A DNA stretch of 64,000 nt from Sporodiniella umbellata. Lineage: Eukaryota > Mucoromycota > Mucoromycetes > Mucorales > Rhizopodaceae. This document shows, piece after piece, positions 35,120 to 49,627 of the stretch (position 1 is the first letter of the stretch; each line of letters begins with the position of its first letter). The notes under the pieces are model-generated. The model ran no database searches and was not told the DNA's origin. It was given only the letters and a program-made list of their open reading frames with translations. A program made the translations under genes and the position numbers. The stretch lies in NCBI GenBank assembly GCA_025677835.1, contig JAIXMR010000077.1, positions 62,001 to 126,000 on the forward strand. Reading direction: 5' to 3'.

Positions 35120-35413
35120 ACACCACCACCATTTTTATTTTCTTTTTTCTTTTTTTTTTTTTTCTTTAGCTTGATATACCCTCTCAATCAATAAATAACT
35201 CTTTTTAAAAAAAAAAAAAGGCAAGAGACCTCAGCCCAAAAAAAAAAAAAAAAAAAAAAAAAACATTCTATTTTTAATCACTTTTCGAAATGGGATGATT
35301 TTAATATACCAATCATTATAAATAGTGTAGGTGTGTGTGTGTATGTGGGTGTGTTTGAAGACATACTTGCCTTTTTTTTTTTTTTTTTTTTTTCTACTAT
35401 TTTGTTTGAAAAA
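35120..35413. other. Spacer with poly-A/T tracts
   Basis: Holds the 3' end of the Zn2Cys6 gene (AATAAATAA at 35190) and the promoter of the SGNH gene, with A26 at 35237-35263 and T24 at 35372-35394. A (GT)n-like patch is at 35328-35354. Confidence 0.5.
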
Positions 35414-36376
35414 ATGTCTTTGGTTATCTTTGGTGATTCTTACTCTGGTAGGCCATAGGTTTTTTTTTTTTTTTTTTTTCTTTTTTTAACCCAGTCTAGA
35501 TTCAACCCCCAGCAGACGTACGAACGGACCTGTTTGGAGTGAGGTGATTGCAGAAGGATGGCATGTACCGCTAGTATCCTTTGCCAAGTTTGGCGCTACC
35601 CTCTGTCCAAATGGAAAGGGGGATAGGAGCTGGTTGGCTCAACAGGTACAGGCTTCTCTGGCTGTCCAAGGCCAGACTTATATGATCTTGATGGGCATCA
35701 CAGATATCGTGGAAGCTTCAAAAGCACGTTCAGGTGAATGGATCGAATGTATCCAAAGCCAAGTGGTAAGTCCAACCCCGCTTGATTTTACCTCACCACT
35801 CACTTTGTTCAAAAGGACCTTCTCTTTCATCAGAATCCAGACGCCCAGGTGCTGATCCTGGGCTTACCTGCCTTAGACTTTGCACCTTTTGCCAAACACC
35901 ATGAAACACTCAAGGACCGTCTGGTTTCTTTTAACGTGGCTTTGGAAGAGGCGGTAGAGGAATGGAAAACAAAGAACGACCGGCTGGCGTTCTACAATAC
36001 CTACGGGATGTTTAGCGACTTTCTGGGTGATCCTTCAGGCATTGAGAATGTCGAACAGGCCTATTGGGATGTTTGTCAAGGTCAATGTCAAGAGAGCATG
36101 GATCGTTATCTCTGGTGGGATGCTTTACATCTCACGGGCGCCGGTCATCGAGCGCTGGCTCAAGATATCCTCGATCAACACTTCTTTAACCATACTCTCA
36201 CCTCTAACCCAGTACCAGAACATGCCCCTCGGACCCCATCTCTCTCTTGGGCCTTGTTGGCTTTTTTTTTCTTGGGGGCGTTGCTTCTCTTGGTACGTCA
36301 TTCCCGTCTCCTGCCTTATTTGAAAACCAAAATTCAAACGGTCACTCGGAAAAATAAGGATTACACACGCGTTTAA
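35414..36376 (+). CDS. SGNH/GDSL hydrolase with C-terminal membrane anchor
   Basis: Putative esterase/lipase of the GDSL (SGNH) fold. Exons 35414-35447, 35500-35765 and 35834-36376 join in phase to 280 residues. Block I is MSLVIFGDSYSD with the nucleophile Ser at residue 9, its final D made across the first junction. Block II may be the G in FAKFGA. Block III, normally GxND, reads GITD (Thr for Asn). Block V is DALHLTGAGH, with Asp and His of the triad. After residue 230 there is one hydrophobic segment (ALLAFFFLGALLLLV) followed by a basic tail, so it is probably tail-anchored. There is no signal peptide before the nucleophile. Substrate unknown. Confidence 0.85.
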
Positions 36377-36460
36377 AAAAAGAGAAATTTCCCACCCTGT
36401 ACATAGCATCCTTCAACTCTTATTTTTTTTTTTTTTTAATGGGGTTTATAAAGTATAAAT

Positions 36461-37410
36461 TTAACCAAGAAGAGGTGCGTTTTCACCTGATTCACGACCT
36501 ACGAGTTTAAAGACGTAGGGACGTGCGGGGTAGATGAGAGTGATGACGGCAGCGACCAGGGCAGACCAGTGAATCCAAGGGTCGTGTTGGTGAGTAAAGA
36601 TAGCCAAAAGACCCAAGCCGATGACAAGGGCACCTGTCACGTCTCCCTTGTGTTTCTTGTATTCCACATAACCGATGGCAGTGGAAGCCAAAAAGATCAA
36701 ACCGAGAATGACAAAGATGCGGACAAAGACAGAAGGACCTTCGGGACGCAGATGGGTGGTGGCCTGGAACAAATTGATCACTGCACAGAACACGATCCAT
36801 CCGTGCCACAGAGAGAAAGGGGCATGGATAAACAGCTTGTCTAACCAGCTGGTGGTAGGGTATTCTTTGGTCAGTTTATCTACAATCCTTAGTTAATACA
36901 ACCGATGCCTTTCCATTTCACTTACAGAACACGCAGGTCACAGAGGCTGCTGTAGCCAAAACAAAGAAGAAACCAATAATGAAATGGCCGGTTTTCTATA
37001 CACCAAAATAATAATAATAAAAAAAAAAAACCTTTTAGAAACACACACACATACTGCCTTGACTTTTTTTTTCTTACCAAGAGTCCTAACCAAGCAGAGC
37101 TCAACAAAACAGACGCAACAAAGTGCCATCCAACACCGTGGATAGCGGCCTCATGGGCTGGCTCAAAGAATTGGTAGATGACAAAACCACCCAAAAGTGC
37201 GTGGATCAAAGACCAAACATACGAAATCCAGAAAGCTAAACAAGGTCAGTAACATACTTTGGTTTCCATCGTTTGCTTACAAGGTGTGATATAAGTATGG
37301 CCTTCACCAGCAGGACCTTCGGAAGGACCGACGACAGTATACACTGTGCCAAACAAGAAGAAAAAGTAAACGATAACGTTAGCTACCTTTTGAAAAATAT
37401 GATTAGGCAT
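36461..37410 (-). CDS. Multi-pass membrane protein, tryptophan-rich sensory (TspO/MBR-related)-like
   Basis: Exons 37281-37410, 37078-37235, 36926-36995 and 36461-36879 join in phase to 258 residues. About eight to nine hydrophobic segments are predicted by eye, for example VANVIVYFFFLFGTVYTVVG, SFWISYVWSLIHALLGGFVI, KTGHFIIGFFFVLATAASV and FVILGLIFLASTAIGYVEY. The blocks ITPSFWISYVWSLIHALL and HAPFSLWHGWIVFCAVIN resemble the P-x-x-F-x-I-W and LP-F-S-L-Y-x-G-W patterns of proteins loosely annotated as tryptophan-rich sensory proteins. I recognise the style, not a defined function. The tail ends in NAPLLG, a dileucine-like signal. It converges on the SGNH gene with only 84 bases between stops. 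Confidence 0.75.
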
Positions 37411-37509
37411 TTCTAACGAGAGAAAGATAGATTAAAAAGAAGAATCAAAAATCCTTTTTTTTTTATTTTTTTATTTTTTATTTATACCTCTTTTTTGGGG
37501 GGGGGAAAC

Positions 37510-37551
<42 letters not shown>

Positions 37552-37837
37552 TAAAGATGACACCGTACAAAGTCGTGACACTGTTTTTGTCTTACATGTA
37601 CGACTTTCTGTACAGTGCCGGATGATGATACATAACAAACGCTCTGGCTATTTTATCTTTTTTTAGTGTAGCTCATGCGTCATTTTTTTACCTCTTTGCT
37701 ATTTGAAACACTTTGAGTCAAGACAGATAAAATACAGTGCAAATCATTCGATTTCCTTCAAACGGAGATTGCTTTACAGACCATCGTCTGTCACTCGCCA
37801 TACTTTCCCAACTAAAAACCTGTTTCGCAGTCTACAG

Positions 37838-37869
<32 letters not shown>

Positions 37870-38197
37870 CGTACTTTATGTGTTTGCACAAGTGTGTGTT
37901 GAAAGAAGCATCTTTCGTAACTTTCTTTGGGCGCCGTGCTGTGGTTTAACTCTTTTTTTCTTGGGTGTAACCAAGGCAAAAAGGACTTGTTTTTCTGAAG
38001 GCTTTGTTTGATGGACGGAACGGTCCGATTGTGTTTCTTGGAATCTCTAGGCATGAATCTATCTCCTTGATTTAGGGCCCTTCAGCAACAGGCGGAGAAT
38101 GAAAGCTAATTAACCCGTAACGCTTCCACCACAGCTTCCTTTTTCCCTTTTTCTTTTCTTTTTTTCTTTTTTTTTTTTTTTATATACTACTTTGATC
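37411..38197. other. Intergenic region with poly-A and G tracts
   Basis: Divergent upstream region of the membrane-protein gene (-) and the kinesin gene (+). It contains a G9 run at 37495-37503, A28 at 37520-37547 and A27 at 37839-37866. No coding potential beyond low-complexity frames. It ends with poly-T followed by TATATACTA about 8-16 bases before the kinesin ATG, like the Ni/Co transporter gene. Confidence 0.5.
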
Positions 38198-40690
<2,493 letters not shown>

Positions 40691-40735
<45 letters not shown>

Positions 40736-40800
40736 CTTTTTTCTTTTTTTTTTTAAAAAAAAAAAAGAAAAAAGAATAATAATAATAATAATAATAATAT
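40691..40800. repeat. (CT)n and (AAT)n microsatellites, 3' flank of kinesin
   Basis: Directly after the kinesin stop there are about 19 CT units (40691-40728), then T/A homopolymers, then nine AAT units (about 40776-40800). The CT repeat starts within a few bases of the stop codon and so is transcribed in the 3' UTR. Confidence 0.9.
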
Positions 40801-40913
40801 AGCCCCTTTCTAGATACCCTTCTTTTTATATATATATATGTATCTTAATAAATAGATATTTACATGGATGTGTTTATATACACTATACATAAAGAGTCTA
40901 TAGGCCACAGCTT

Positions 40914-42047
40914 TTATTGTAAGGTGGTGTAGTATTGTGTTACCTTGGGATGAGCCATGACTTTACTTGGGTGAAAGTTCAACACTTGCAAACGAGCCAA
41001 GGAAGTCGCTCGAGAAAGCGCAACGTAAGCCTGGCCTTTTTCAAACACCTTGTCCAGATCCACCTTGACATGATCCAGCGTCTGTCCTTGACTCTTATGA
41101 ATACTGATGGCCCAGGCAAGCATCAATGGAATCTGGGATCGAGAAGCCAAGGCTTGACTCCCAGGCAGTTCAAAAGACCAGGTTTCGTACTCTAGCACCA
41201 GCTCTCTCCCGTTCTCAAAGCGAACCACAGGATACGGCACATCCATCTTCAGACGCTCTCCATGCTCAGTAAATTCGTCCTTCAGACGTTGTGGACTGCG
41301 CAGGAATTGAACCGTCTTTTCAGATCCATACTTGCCTTGGCCTACAAACCCTACCACCACACCCAATGAACCATTCACAAGATCCGTATCGTAGTTTTTC
41401 AAAAGCATGACTTGAGCCTGGAGCTTGAAATGAATCACCTCAGGCGCAATGCATTGGGACACTTTACGGGCATCGCCTTTATCAATCGCTTTGAATTCTA
41501 CCACACGGCCTCGTAGTGCGTCCAGTCGAAGCTTGTTGGAAAGATCCACTTCTTTACGGAGAGGGTATCTTTTTTAAAAAAAAAAAAAAAAAAAATCAGT
41601 CCTTTTTCCTCTTTCTTTCCCTTTTTACTTACAATTCAGTAGGCTCGATGCCGTAGATCTCTTTGGGCTTGCGTTTCAAACTTTGAAATATCTCGATCGC
41701 TTGCGCTGACAGTTCTCCTCGTCTCATCTCGTTTAAAATCTTGACAAAGTCTAAAATAAATAAATAAATTGGGTATCCATCAATAGACAGCTTTGGACTC
41801 TGTTCTTACTTTTGTCAGTCTGCCGAAACACTTGGGTCAACATCACTGTCTTTTGCATCGTTTTTGACCAGCTGTCTGCCTCAAAGGCAAACCGGGTCGC
41901 CTTGTTAGGATTCACCGGAGGCAGTTGAAAGAAATCCCCAGAGGCAATCACTTGAATACCCCCAAAAGGCTCAGAAGAATTTCGAATCAACCGTGCCACC
42001 TTTTCCAGTTTGTCAAATAGTTCTGCATCAACCATAGAGACTAAATC

Positions 42048-42085
<38 letters not shown>

Positions 42086-43156
42086 CAATACCTTGGGTCG
42101 TTGCCCCCCTGTTTAAAACGTATTACTTTCATCAATAATCAACACCTTGGTTTTGATCCAACGCTCTTTGGTCTTTTTGCTTTCGTATTTTATATTCTCT
42201 ACCAATCTTTCGGCTGAATCGTTTCCTAAACCAATACCGGCAAAACTAAAGGAGATCAATACAGATCACGCTGTGCTCTTCACGATTTACCTATGGAGCG
42301 TACACCCGTTGATGTTGATGGCAGCAATCCCTGTTGAAGCCGTGACAGCCAGCCCCGCACCATACATCGTACCCAGTGCATCGATCATAGCCCTCAACAA
42401 AACAGATTTACCCGTACCTGCAGATCCCGTAAAAAACAAGCTCTTTTGATCCCGGCTGACTAAATCCAACACAGCCTGTTGTTCTGCTGATAAACGTTGG
42501 CATCTGGCATTGGAAGGTGCCGTGCTGGTCATGGATCTCATCAGAGCCCGACTGGTGTGTTGATCGCCTGGGGAAAGATACACGTCCAACTTTCTTTTCT
42601 TATGAGCCACAGACGGTGTTTGGAGAGAATAGGGCAAGATGTTGGGTCGTTGTACGCCTAGGTTCTTCTTGCTCTGCACACAACTCGAACTATAAGGCTT
42701 CACATCGTTCTCGCCCAGCCAATCGTACCTGGGCTGTGAAACGCTCTTTTGGGTATGGAGTCGTACCTTATTCACAGGCGCTGCGCTCGGTCGAGTCACC
42801 CCTGGCTCTTGGCTTGACCGTAACGGTGCACGTCGACTGTCGATAGGAGCCCAGGCCTTCTTGTTGAATTTACAAGTGTTGATCATCGATCGACTTGGAC
42901 TGTTCATCAAAACAGTACGTTCTGTGCTTTGCTGAGCAGTAGTGGTGGCACCAGCCCCTTTCTGACCTGCATAGATGCTACGGATCGCTTCTTTATTCAC
43001 TTGCTCAATAACCGTACTGTTCACTGACTTTCTTTTCAAACTATCGTTGCCTATCGCTTTCAATACCGTATGGCTTTTGGCCGTCGTCGTCGTCGTCGTC
43101 GTCGCTTTCTCCTTTTTTTCGTTTTTCTTTCCAAAATAATCAAATAACGTACTCAT
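40914..43156 (-). CDS. PIF1: PIF1-family 5'-3' DNA helicase
   Basis: Superfamily 1B helicase that removes G-quadruplexes and displaces telomerase, in nucleus and mitochondria. Five exons: 42290-43156, about 42128-42231, about 41810-42041, about 41632-41749, 40914-41573; about 660 residues. Walker A is [17 protein letters not shown]; the junctions rebuild [10 protein letters not shown] and [14 protein letters not shown] (Walker B). Also [38 protein letters not shown] and [10 protein letters not shown], the complete PIF1 motif set. The N-terminal 230 residues are basic and disordered with a poly-Thr run encoded by a (CGT)n-type repeat at 43081-43104. The first residues, [11 protein letters not shown], resemble a PCNA-binding PIP box (L-x-x-Y-F) without the usual Gln. 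The intron near 42047-42080 has a 34-nt A tract. Confidence 0.94.
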
Positions 43157-43357
43157 CAACTACAATATCAGCTCCAAATAGCCACAATTGAAAAAAAAAA
43201 AAAAAAATCAATAAAAAAAATATTGGAAAATTTATTAAAAAAAAAAAAAGGTCAAACGCGATCTTCAAAAAAAAAAAAAAAACAGTCCATGGAATTGAGA
43301 ATACCTTTACAGAAAAATAAATAAAAGGGAAGGGGGGGGGGTTTGAGTTACAGGCTG
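43157..43357. other. Spacer between PIF1 start and RRM-gene stop
   Basis: About 200 bases with A15-17 tracts and a G10 run (43334-43343). Serves as PIF1 upstream region and 3' flank of the RRM gene upstream on the same strand. Confidence 0.45.
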
Positions 43358-44574
43358 TTAGAAAACCCATTGGTTCATGATTTCATCTTGTTGGGCAAGA
43401 TAGCTTGTGTTTTCCTTTTTAAGCGATATAGGACTGTTAGGATCCACCAGGTCGACACTTTGCTGTAAAGGGTATGGTTGCATGTTGTTGGCGGCTGGGG
43501 CAGGTTGGTAACCTGAGAATTTAGCAGAAGATTGAGCTTGATACATGGGCGCGTAGAGCGTGCTGGGCCCGGTACTTAACTGAGTTCTTCCAAAGGAAAG
43601 CCTAAGTTTAGCACCACCCAGGTGTGAGCCGTTCAGTTCGATGATTGCTTTCTCAGCAGACTGTCTTGTTTCGTACTGAATGAAAGCAATGTTTTTCAAA
43701 GGAATGATTTTGACAGCTACGATGGTGCCATACAGACAAAAGAACGAACGTAGCTCGTCTTCTGATATTGTACTATTCAATCCGCCTACAAAAATCGTCG
43801 ATACTTTCTCTATGCCATTCATCGTAGGCACAGCGGTTTCCAACTTGGCCTTGGGTCGCGCCACAGACACTCGGATTCGAGAAGAACCCACATAGACACC
43901 ATGCATTTCTTCCAGACTACGTTGCTGTTCAATCTGATCAAAAAACTTTACAAATCCAAACTTTCTGGAAACGCCTGTGGCTGGATCCACCATGACTTTG
44001 GCTGACGCGGTTGACTTGTATCGACTCTGAAAGGCGCTTAGTAGAATAGCATCATTCACATCCACACCAAGATCGCCTACAAATATACAATAATCTCCTG
44101 AAAAATTGGCCATCAACATAGGTCTATTTTCAAATAAACAAAAAGAAACTGTGAGCTGGCTTTTTTATATATATATATATAAAAACAAGTGTACCTTTGA
44201 AGTAACGGTATACCGTTTCCATCTCTATTGGACCAATTTAATTTAAAGATTTTATTCGTGTTTGGCATCTGCGTACCATTATAGCAAAGAAGGGACTGAC
44301 TGGCTGCCTCGTGTGTTGGAAACTCTACAAACGCATAGGAAGCTCCGTATTTATCAATATAAAGCCGACAGGAAACGCTTTGACCAAAATTCCACCATAA
44401 TTGACGAAGATAGGTTTCATCCATCCAAGTATCTAATTCTCCCATCCTTTATAAATGTATAGTTGAGAGCATGTCTTTTTGGCAGAATCTTTACCATAAT
44501 GTACGTGTGGGCGATCCTTCAAACAATGGAGTGTTTGTCTGTTGTTGTTGTTGTTGGCTATTGATATAAGACAT
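43358..44574 (-). CDS. Three-RRM RNA-binding protein, Nam8/Csx1/TIA1-like
   Basis: Binds U-rich RNA; relatives act in the U1 snRNP for 5' splice-site choice (Nam8) or in stress control of mRNA stability (Csx1). Exons 44495-44574, 44195-44446 and 43358-44123 join in phase to 365 residues. RRM1 (about 23-105): RTLWMGELDTWMDETYLRQL and YAFVEFPTHEAA. RRM2 (about 117-195): YCIFVGDLGVDVNDAIL and GFVKFFDQIEQ. RRM3 (about 215-285): STIFVGGLNSTISEDELRSF and IAFIQYETRQSAEKAI. The junction between exons 1 and 2 falls inside the RNP-2 motif LWMG. The C terminus is Gln/Pro/Tyr-rich. Whether it is the U1 or the stress-type paralogue cannot be decided. Confidence 0.88.
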
Positions 44575-45798
44575 GGTTGGAAAACAATCCTCAAAGAAAA
44601 AAAGTGAGAGAGAGAGAGAGAGAAAGGCCACTGGCCGTTCTTTTGGGGGGCTATGAACTGAGTCTCAAATTAAAAGCTTTCAGAAGCCATTTTTAAGTGA
44701 TAAAAAAAAAAAAAAAAAAAAAGTACGAAAGTGCTGCTATTTTCACACGCTACGGCATAGATGCGTACGTTGATGTTTTATTGAGAAATGCTCAAAGCTA
44801 TTTTAATTTGGAAAATAAAAAAATAAAAAAAAGGGGGGGGGGAAAGACAAAAGGATCCTGGATAAACAATTCAATGGAAAAGTATCAACATAAATTAGAT
44901 TAAATCATAAAAAGGTATTCTTCTTAATTGCACACCCCATTTCGTTCTGATATGCAAAGAGCACATACGGCTCTACCAGGAGCGTCATCAAAAGTCATTG
45001 CCTTGAGTTTTGAGGCATAGTGCAGTCTACTTGTTTATTAAAAGGTCTTGAAGTTGTTTGCTATTCAAACATAGAACTGTTTTTTTTTTTTAAAAAAAAA
45101 ACAAAAAAAAAAACTTGATAGCTTTGCTATCTTGACAGAAAAACGAGCAGATATAGATTTTTACCTTTTATTTTCACCCAAAAAAAAAAAAAAAAAAGGA
45201 AACGGTGTAGAAGACAAGAGACACTCTATCTTCTTTAAAAGGCAACACCTAAATCGGAAATCGATCCCCTCCCCTCCTTTGATATGTATTTCGATTTCAC
45301 CTTATTGCTTATTTAGAAAACCCTTGATAAAATTTTTTTTCCAGTTATTCTTATCATCATTTGAAATGTGTCATCCGCCACCTCTTTCTTTTTTTTTTTA
45401 AACAAGAATACATGATGCAAACCATACTCTTTGTACCATCCCATTCCGCCAAAACAAAAGAAAAAGCATATATATAATAAACAGGCTATTCTATAAAGCG
45501 ATTTCACAACAATTTGTGAATGCAAAATCCCGTTCTCTTACTTGAAAACTGTTCTAGACTGACCCCAATCGTTTATAGCCAATGGTTGTGTAATGGTGTA
45601 TTTCCTTTTTATTATAAAGCAAATCTATTGGAAATAAAAAAGGGGGTGTGTGTGTGTGTGTGTGTGTGTGTAAGGTAAGGAGAAAAGAGGAGATATATAT
45701 ATATATATAAATAATAATAAAAAAAAAAAAAAAAAAAAAAAAAAGAGGTCGTGTGCAAAAGTCTTTGATAGAGAGTATAAAAAAAAAAAAAAAAAAAA

Positions 45799-45829
<31 letters not shown>

Positions 45830-45864
45830 GAGGAAAGGCAAAGGTAGAGATAAAAAGACAAAAA
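44575..45864. other. Intergenic region, 1.3 kb, low complexity
   Basis: Between the RRM gene and PAT1, both on the minus strand. It has (GA)n at 44609-44624, A20 tracts, a G9 run at 44835-44842, (TG)n at 45645-45671, TA repeat at 45694-45710, A24-28 tracts and (GGA)n at 45807-45835. All frames here are translations of these repeats. Confidence 0.65.
45645..45835. repeat. Cluster of (TG)n, (TA)n, poly-A and (GGA)n repeats
   Basis: Five simple repeats in under 200 bases: 13 TG units, 8 TA units, two long A tracts and about 10 GGA units. They lie 30-220 bases past the PAT1 stop, in its 3' flank. Confidence 0.9.
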
Positions 45865-48549
45865 TTACATTGGGACAGATACTTGAGAAGCGTCTAAGCC
45901 CAAAGCATGTAAGAACAAGTTAACATTAGCTATACGATGACTGGCCTGTTCAAGAGGTAATCGGTTGCTTTTAGCCAGTACGATGTTTTCCATGACACGA
46001 TCCCTGTTTTTAAAAGAAAAAAAAAAAGAGTGTGTGAGTGAGTGAGAGGTCAAGTGGTTTGCCAAAGGTAAAGAAAACGAGTATATGTGTATGTGTGTAT
46101 TTTTTTTTTTTTTTTTTTACCTGACTTCTGTAACAAGAATATGTTGTTGTTCCATGGAAGCACCAACAGCCATGGCAGCCAAGAATTGCCAGACGTACAT
46201 ATCATCCACAGCCAAGGATATTTGTAGCATGGATGTGGTTGGATTGATAGGCACGAGATAATAGAGAGAGGGAAAGACAGAAAGATAACGTCCTTTGAGC
46301 ATGTTGAACAAGACACTATAGAGTTCTTGCCAATGGGTCAATTCTTCTTGCGTTGCGGCAGGATATCTTTGCGCGGCGCTGCCTCCTTGTTTCAATAGCT
46401 CGGCACGCGACAAGAGCATAGTGAAGAAAGCCAAACCGGGTTTGGTTTGTGCGATACGCACCACATCGTTCTTTTCCAACAAGATCTGCAACAGCTGGTT
46501 CACGACAGAAAAGGGAGCATCGGCAATCATGGCAGAGAAAGGAGGTGCAGTGGCGTTCATGAAGAGCTCGACGTCGTCAAAGGTAACGTAGCTCTGTTTC
46601 TGGGCTTCTTCGACGCGAGCCACCGTAGTGCCGGGATAGATGACGCATCGACAGACTTGGAGCTTGACAAAATGAGTGACCAGAGTACAGAGAAGTTTCA
46701 GGTTCTGCGGGTTGCCCAACAGACGGACGACACGAGGAATCAACTTCTTGCCTTTTGCAGTGGACAAGAGTGAGATCAGGAACGTTTCAGCCAGACAGAG
46801 CGATTTCCATAGTTTTTCGATCTTGTCTGCCGATTTTTCTTGGTACTGTTGGTAGGCTTCCTCTTCCTCCTCGTTGTCCTCAGCTTTGACCGGCATCTGT
46901 CTTCGCATCTGTTCGATCTCCAACACGATCGTGTACATGTCTTCGGTCAATTTGAGTACCTGACGGTTGCTCATAATGGCCATGTCGGATTCATCCAACG
47001 CTTCCGTATGTGTAGCATGGGTGCTCGCGACCTGTAATACCTGACGTGGGTTTCGCACCGTCAACGAGGTGATCTTGCCCAAAGCTCCCTCGAGCGAGAC
47101 CTGCGTTTGCTTGGGCCGGCGTTTGGCGTCGTTCACAATACGCTGTAATTGCTGTTGCATGCGCTGCATCATATTGTCATCACGTCGACCTCCACGACGT
47201 TCGTTCGTATTGATTTGAGTAGTAAACAAACCAGCCCGTTGACGAAGCGAGGTATACACTTGGTAATAAAAATCGTCTGCATAGGGATCACCCGAAGCCA
47301 ATTGGGAAAGCTGGATACGGTTCACAACATCTTTATCGTGTTGGTTCATCAATCCATCGTATTGAGACTATCTTGGTTTTAGTAACCTATGAACAAAAGA
47401 AAGCTGTCTATTCACCTTTCTTAAATTCTCTCGACGTTTCAATTCGCGAGCAATCGATAACTCTTGTTCCTTTAATTCCTGCTGTTGCTTCATTGCCAAC
47501 ATCTGCATTGGGTCAGGTGGCGCATACCCAAAAGGTGACATCTGAGGAGAGGGACGGCTGTTGGATAACGTAGCTTCGAGTTCTGCTAAGCTCATCACCT
47601 TCCCGTTGGCCGGTTCGCGATAACGGTGTTGACGTTGCATGTCAGCCTCAAGGTCTTCCAACGTCAAGGGTTGTTGACCGTATCCAGCAGAATTGCTAGG
47701 AGATAAAGCATCTGAAAAGTGTTGTTGAGGTGTATGTTGTCGATTGGGAGGAAAAGACGATAGACCGTTATGGTTTCCAACCAAAGGAGAATATCCATTA
47801 TTATCAGCTATAAAAAGTAGATTAAAAAAAAAAATAAATAAAGAAAAGCAAAAGGTCTCTTTACGTGTAGAAAGTCCACTACTAAAGTTACCCCAAATTG
47901 ATTTAGAAGTCATTGGAGAACCCTAGGGTATACATCTTAGCCTCAACAAAGAGTTGTATAGACAAGGGGTGTAGAAAAAAAGAACTGTATTATTACCTCT
48001 CCGAAACTTCTACCCATGCTAGGTTGTCTTGAAGTAGTAGTTCCTGAATGACTAGCCCAAATGTTTCTAAAGCTACCACTGCCAACTAAGGATGAATGGT
48101 AAGTGTGGATGTCTCTAGCTGTGTATCTCTATTTTACCTGATTCATCCTTTAATCTTCGGTTAGCAAAGAAAGCATCTTCCTCAGTAAATGACGAAGGGT
48201 CTTTGTGCTCAGCATTGAACCTTTTAGTATTACCTGAAAAGTCAAAGTTTTGGCCTAAAACAAGTGTATGCAAATAAGTTCATTGAGGTTTTTTAAACTA
48301 GTTTAAAATAGATACCGATGGGAGCTTCTGCAAACGTAATGTCATTATTGTTGTCCCCGTCTTCTATTAATTGATCACCCAACTGATCATCTTCCAATAG
48401 TTCTTCTTCATGAGCTCCTAATTCATCTCGAAGTGTAGCAAAGTCATAGACATCGGCGTGATCATAGTTGGACAAGGCGTCTTGCTTATTTTTATCTGCA
48501 AGTACACGTAATTCTTCGTCGCTCAAAGGCGGTAAATTGGTGTCAAAAC

Positions 48550-48589
<40 letters not shown>

Positions 48590-48732
48590 AAAAAGTGTAT
48601 ATATAAAGAGAGAATAAACTTGTTAAGGATTTCTTGTTTGATATATGTTGTATACAATAAGAGGAATAGTAAAAGAAAAAAAAAAAAAAAAAGAGTGAGA
48701 AAGAGAAATTACCCGAAAAAAGAATCGCCCAT
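45865..48732 (-). CDS. PAT1: PAT1 mRNA decapping activator
   Basis: Bridges deadenylation and decapping: binds Lsm1-7, Dhh1 and Dcp2 and works in P-bodies. Exons 48713-48732 (20 nt), 48316-48548, 48138-48254, 47997-48085, 47865-47922, 47416-47807, 46121-47367 and 45865-46003 join in phase to 764 residues. The conserved start MGDSFFGFDTNLPPLSDEEL is rebuilt across the first intron; this is the Dhh1/Lsm-contacting N-terminal motif. The middle is Ser/Pro/Gln-rich with a Met/Gln/Glu-rich helix before exon 7. The conserved core begins SQYDGLMNQHDKDVVNRIQL and the C-terminal alpha-helical Pat-C domain (about 530-764) contains RVVRLLGNPQNLKLL. The first intron is purine-rich poly-A with hardly any pyrimidine tract near its acceptor. 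Confidence 0.94.
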
Positions 48733-48825
48733 CAAGTTTTTTAGATGTTAGATTTGTATTCTTTTTATATATAAAAACAAAAATATATAAAAAAAATATA
48801 TAGCTTCTAGTTTAGTTAGGGAGGG

Positions 48826-48866
<41 letters not shown>

Positions 48867-48922
48867 GAGTAGTGTTTACTTCGGAATATGAAAAAATGAT
48901 AAACTGTGGGTCATGACTGGGC

Positions 48923-48953
<31 letters not shown>

Positions 48954-49627
48954 AGGGCTCAAAGTGTATGCTTAAGGTATCGGATTGAATTGTCATGGCT
49001 GTTGTCATCCTTTTTGTTTTACAAGATTTACCTTTTTAGAAAAAAAAAAAAAAAAAAAAGCTAACCAAAAAAGAGATTGATACAAGTTAAAACAAGACTT
49101 GGGGTCAAGTTTGATAAATACAATTCTTTATCATCAGAGCACTTTTCTGATTGCTATTTTAAGGGGGCAGAGAAAAGAACAAAAAAAAAAACAACCTCCT
49201 TTTTTTTTTTTTTTGTGCAAAAGAGGTTCTTGTTCATTGAAAGGTTGACACAGCCTACTGGAAGGGTCACTCTTCAGTCTGTCAGGTCCAGAGGATATTA
49301 CGTAACATAACGGCATTGCGACGTGTCACACAACGCGTATTTAAAGCGTGTGTGTGTGTTATTCCCATTGTTTTGTTTGCAAACCTAATAGCCATGTTTT
49401 TATTGTTATTATTTTTTTTATTAAGAAGAAAAATGTAATTATTTACACATAATGAATGAATGAATTGAACCAAAACAAATGCAAGAAATGAGAATGAAAG
49501 AGATATAAAAAAAAAAAAATATAGAAAGAGGCTTGAAATAATAATAAGAATAATGACGATGATAATTAAAATGAAAGAAAATGGGGAGGAACATAAAAAA
49601 GAAAGAAAGAGAGAGAGAGGAGATGGA
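48733..49627. other. Intergenic region with long A/T tracts
   Basis: PAT1 promoter and 3' flank of the Myb/SANT gene. A34-type tract at 48827-48866 and T27 at 48927-48953. A CCAAT/TATA pair is not obvious. A TTTAGGGCTCAAAGTG patch follows the T tract. No coding signal seen. Confidence 0.5.

Noticed and set aside
45554..45861. Two overlapping frames of about 80-95 codons on the minus strand
   Set aside because: They are translations of (CA)n, (TA)n, poly-T and (TCC)n simple repeats.
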